A stretch of 64,000 nt of DNA from Methylophilus sp. 13 (GTDB lineage: Bacteria > Pseudomonadota > Gammaproteobacteria > Burkholderiales > Methylophilaceae): the NCBI RefSeq assembly GCF_015354335.1, contig NZ_JADKYR010000004.1, positions 62,001-126,000 of the forward strand, in the 5' to 3' direction. This document shows positions 63,816 to 64,000 of this stretch, in pieces. The position numbers and the translations under genes are program-made. The notes beneath the pieces are model-generated. The model made no database searches and was not told the DNA's origin. It saw only the letters and a program-made list of their open reading frames with translations. The stretch's first letter is position 1. Each line of letters opens with the position of its first letter.

Positions 63816-64000
63816 CTATTTCCCCATGGCCTCGCCCAGGCGTATCGGTTTGCCTGGGTGCCAGCTGGCATTAAACTCCAGTACGTCTTTTTCAAATAAC
63901 ATCACCACGGTAGAACCCAACAGAAAACGACCCATTTCTTCGCCTTGTTTCAAGATGATGTGTTGGTTGCTGTAATCCCAATGGATGACTTTGCCCGGAC
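63816..64000 (-). CDS. psd: Phosphatidylserine decarboxylase, C-terminal part (cut by window edge)
   Basis: Sixty codons end at TAG 63816-63818; the gene continues beyond 64000. The sequence contains the cleavage motif LGST in GRFLLGSTVVMLF, where the proenzyme cuts itself to form the pyruvoyl group, followed by LFEKDVLEFN and the usual short basic tail. It makes phosphatidylethanolamine from phosphatidylserine at the membrane. The frame is fixed by the motif; the start is outside the window. Confidence 0.9.
   Translation of the reverse strand, partial: PGKVIHWDYSNQHIILKQGEEMGRFLLGSTVVMLFEKDVLEFNASWHPGKPIRLGEAMGK

Overview
The window looks like a chromosomal segment of a betaproteobacterial methylotroph of the family Methylophilaceae, most likely Methylophilus or a close genus. 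The evidence is a formaldehyde-activating-enzyme (Fae) homologue beside a transketolase with strongly optimised codons (as expected for the ribulose monophosphate cycle), several PEP-CTERM proteins, a complete proteobacterial division and cell wall cluster, SlmA, and moderate GC content. Genus assignment is inference; no rRNA gene is present.

Layout. 1-5.2 kb: a possible gene end at the left edge, a membrane diguanylate cyclase, an unrecognised membrane protein, a FadL-type porin and a membrane-anchored glutaredoxin. 5.4-24.1 kb: the dcw cluster in canonical order, mraZ-rsmH-ftsL-ftsI-murE-murF-mraY-murD-ftsW-murG-murC-murB-ddl-ftsQ-ftsA-ftsZ-lpxC. Most junctions are 4-bp ATGA/GTGA overlaps, and the first gene is preceded by a promoter-like element and an intrinsic-terminator hairpin. 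24.1-28.6 kb: a tiny membrane protein, the lytic transglycosylase Slt, an NDUFA9-like reductase and the CCA-adding enzyme. 28.6-40 kb: mostly minus-strand housekeeping genes, namely a PAS-GGDEF cyclase, an SGNH hydrolase, slmA, a HAD phosphatase, a GST, argB, a Tim44-domain protein, an N-acetylglutamate synthase fused to an N-terminal XRE-type HTH, cfa, an AEC permease and rsmE.

40-50.4 kb: a thioredoxin-fold protein, an NnrS protein, then a surface-protein neighbourhood. This comprises three PEP-CTERM proteins, a 7TM histidine kinase translationally coupled to an outer-membrane barrel protein, and a divergent NarL-type response regulator. Similar C5/G5 inverted repeats recur upstream of these genes. 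A Gfo/Idh/MocA dehydrogenase follows. 50.4-58 kb: the Fae-like protein and tkt, divergent around a highly structured spacer; two tandem transglutaminase-like proteins; a PhnA/YjdM protein; a divergent HxlR regulator / QorB-like pair with a clear operator palindrome; and a RIO-type kinase.

58-61 kb is an accessory island of lower GC. It has a class-1-like OLD family ATPase-TOPRIM nuclease (candidate phage defence) flanked by GGGGTCAG motifs in opposite orientation, the 3' remnant of a BrnA-type antitoxin gene, and a nucleotidyltransferase gene overlapping a 51-aa partner gene (candidate toxin-antitoxin pair). Aminopeptidase N and the C-terminal end of phosphatidylserine decarboxylase close the window. 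No tRNA, rRNA, CRISPR array or intact insertion sequence was seen.
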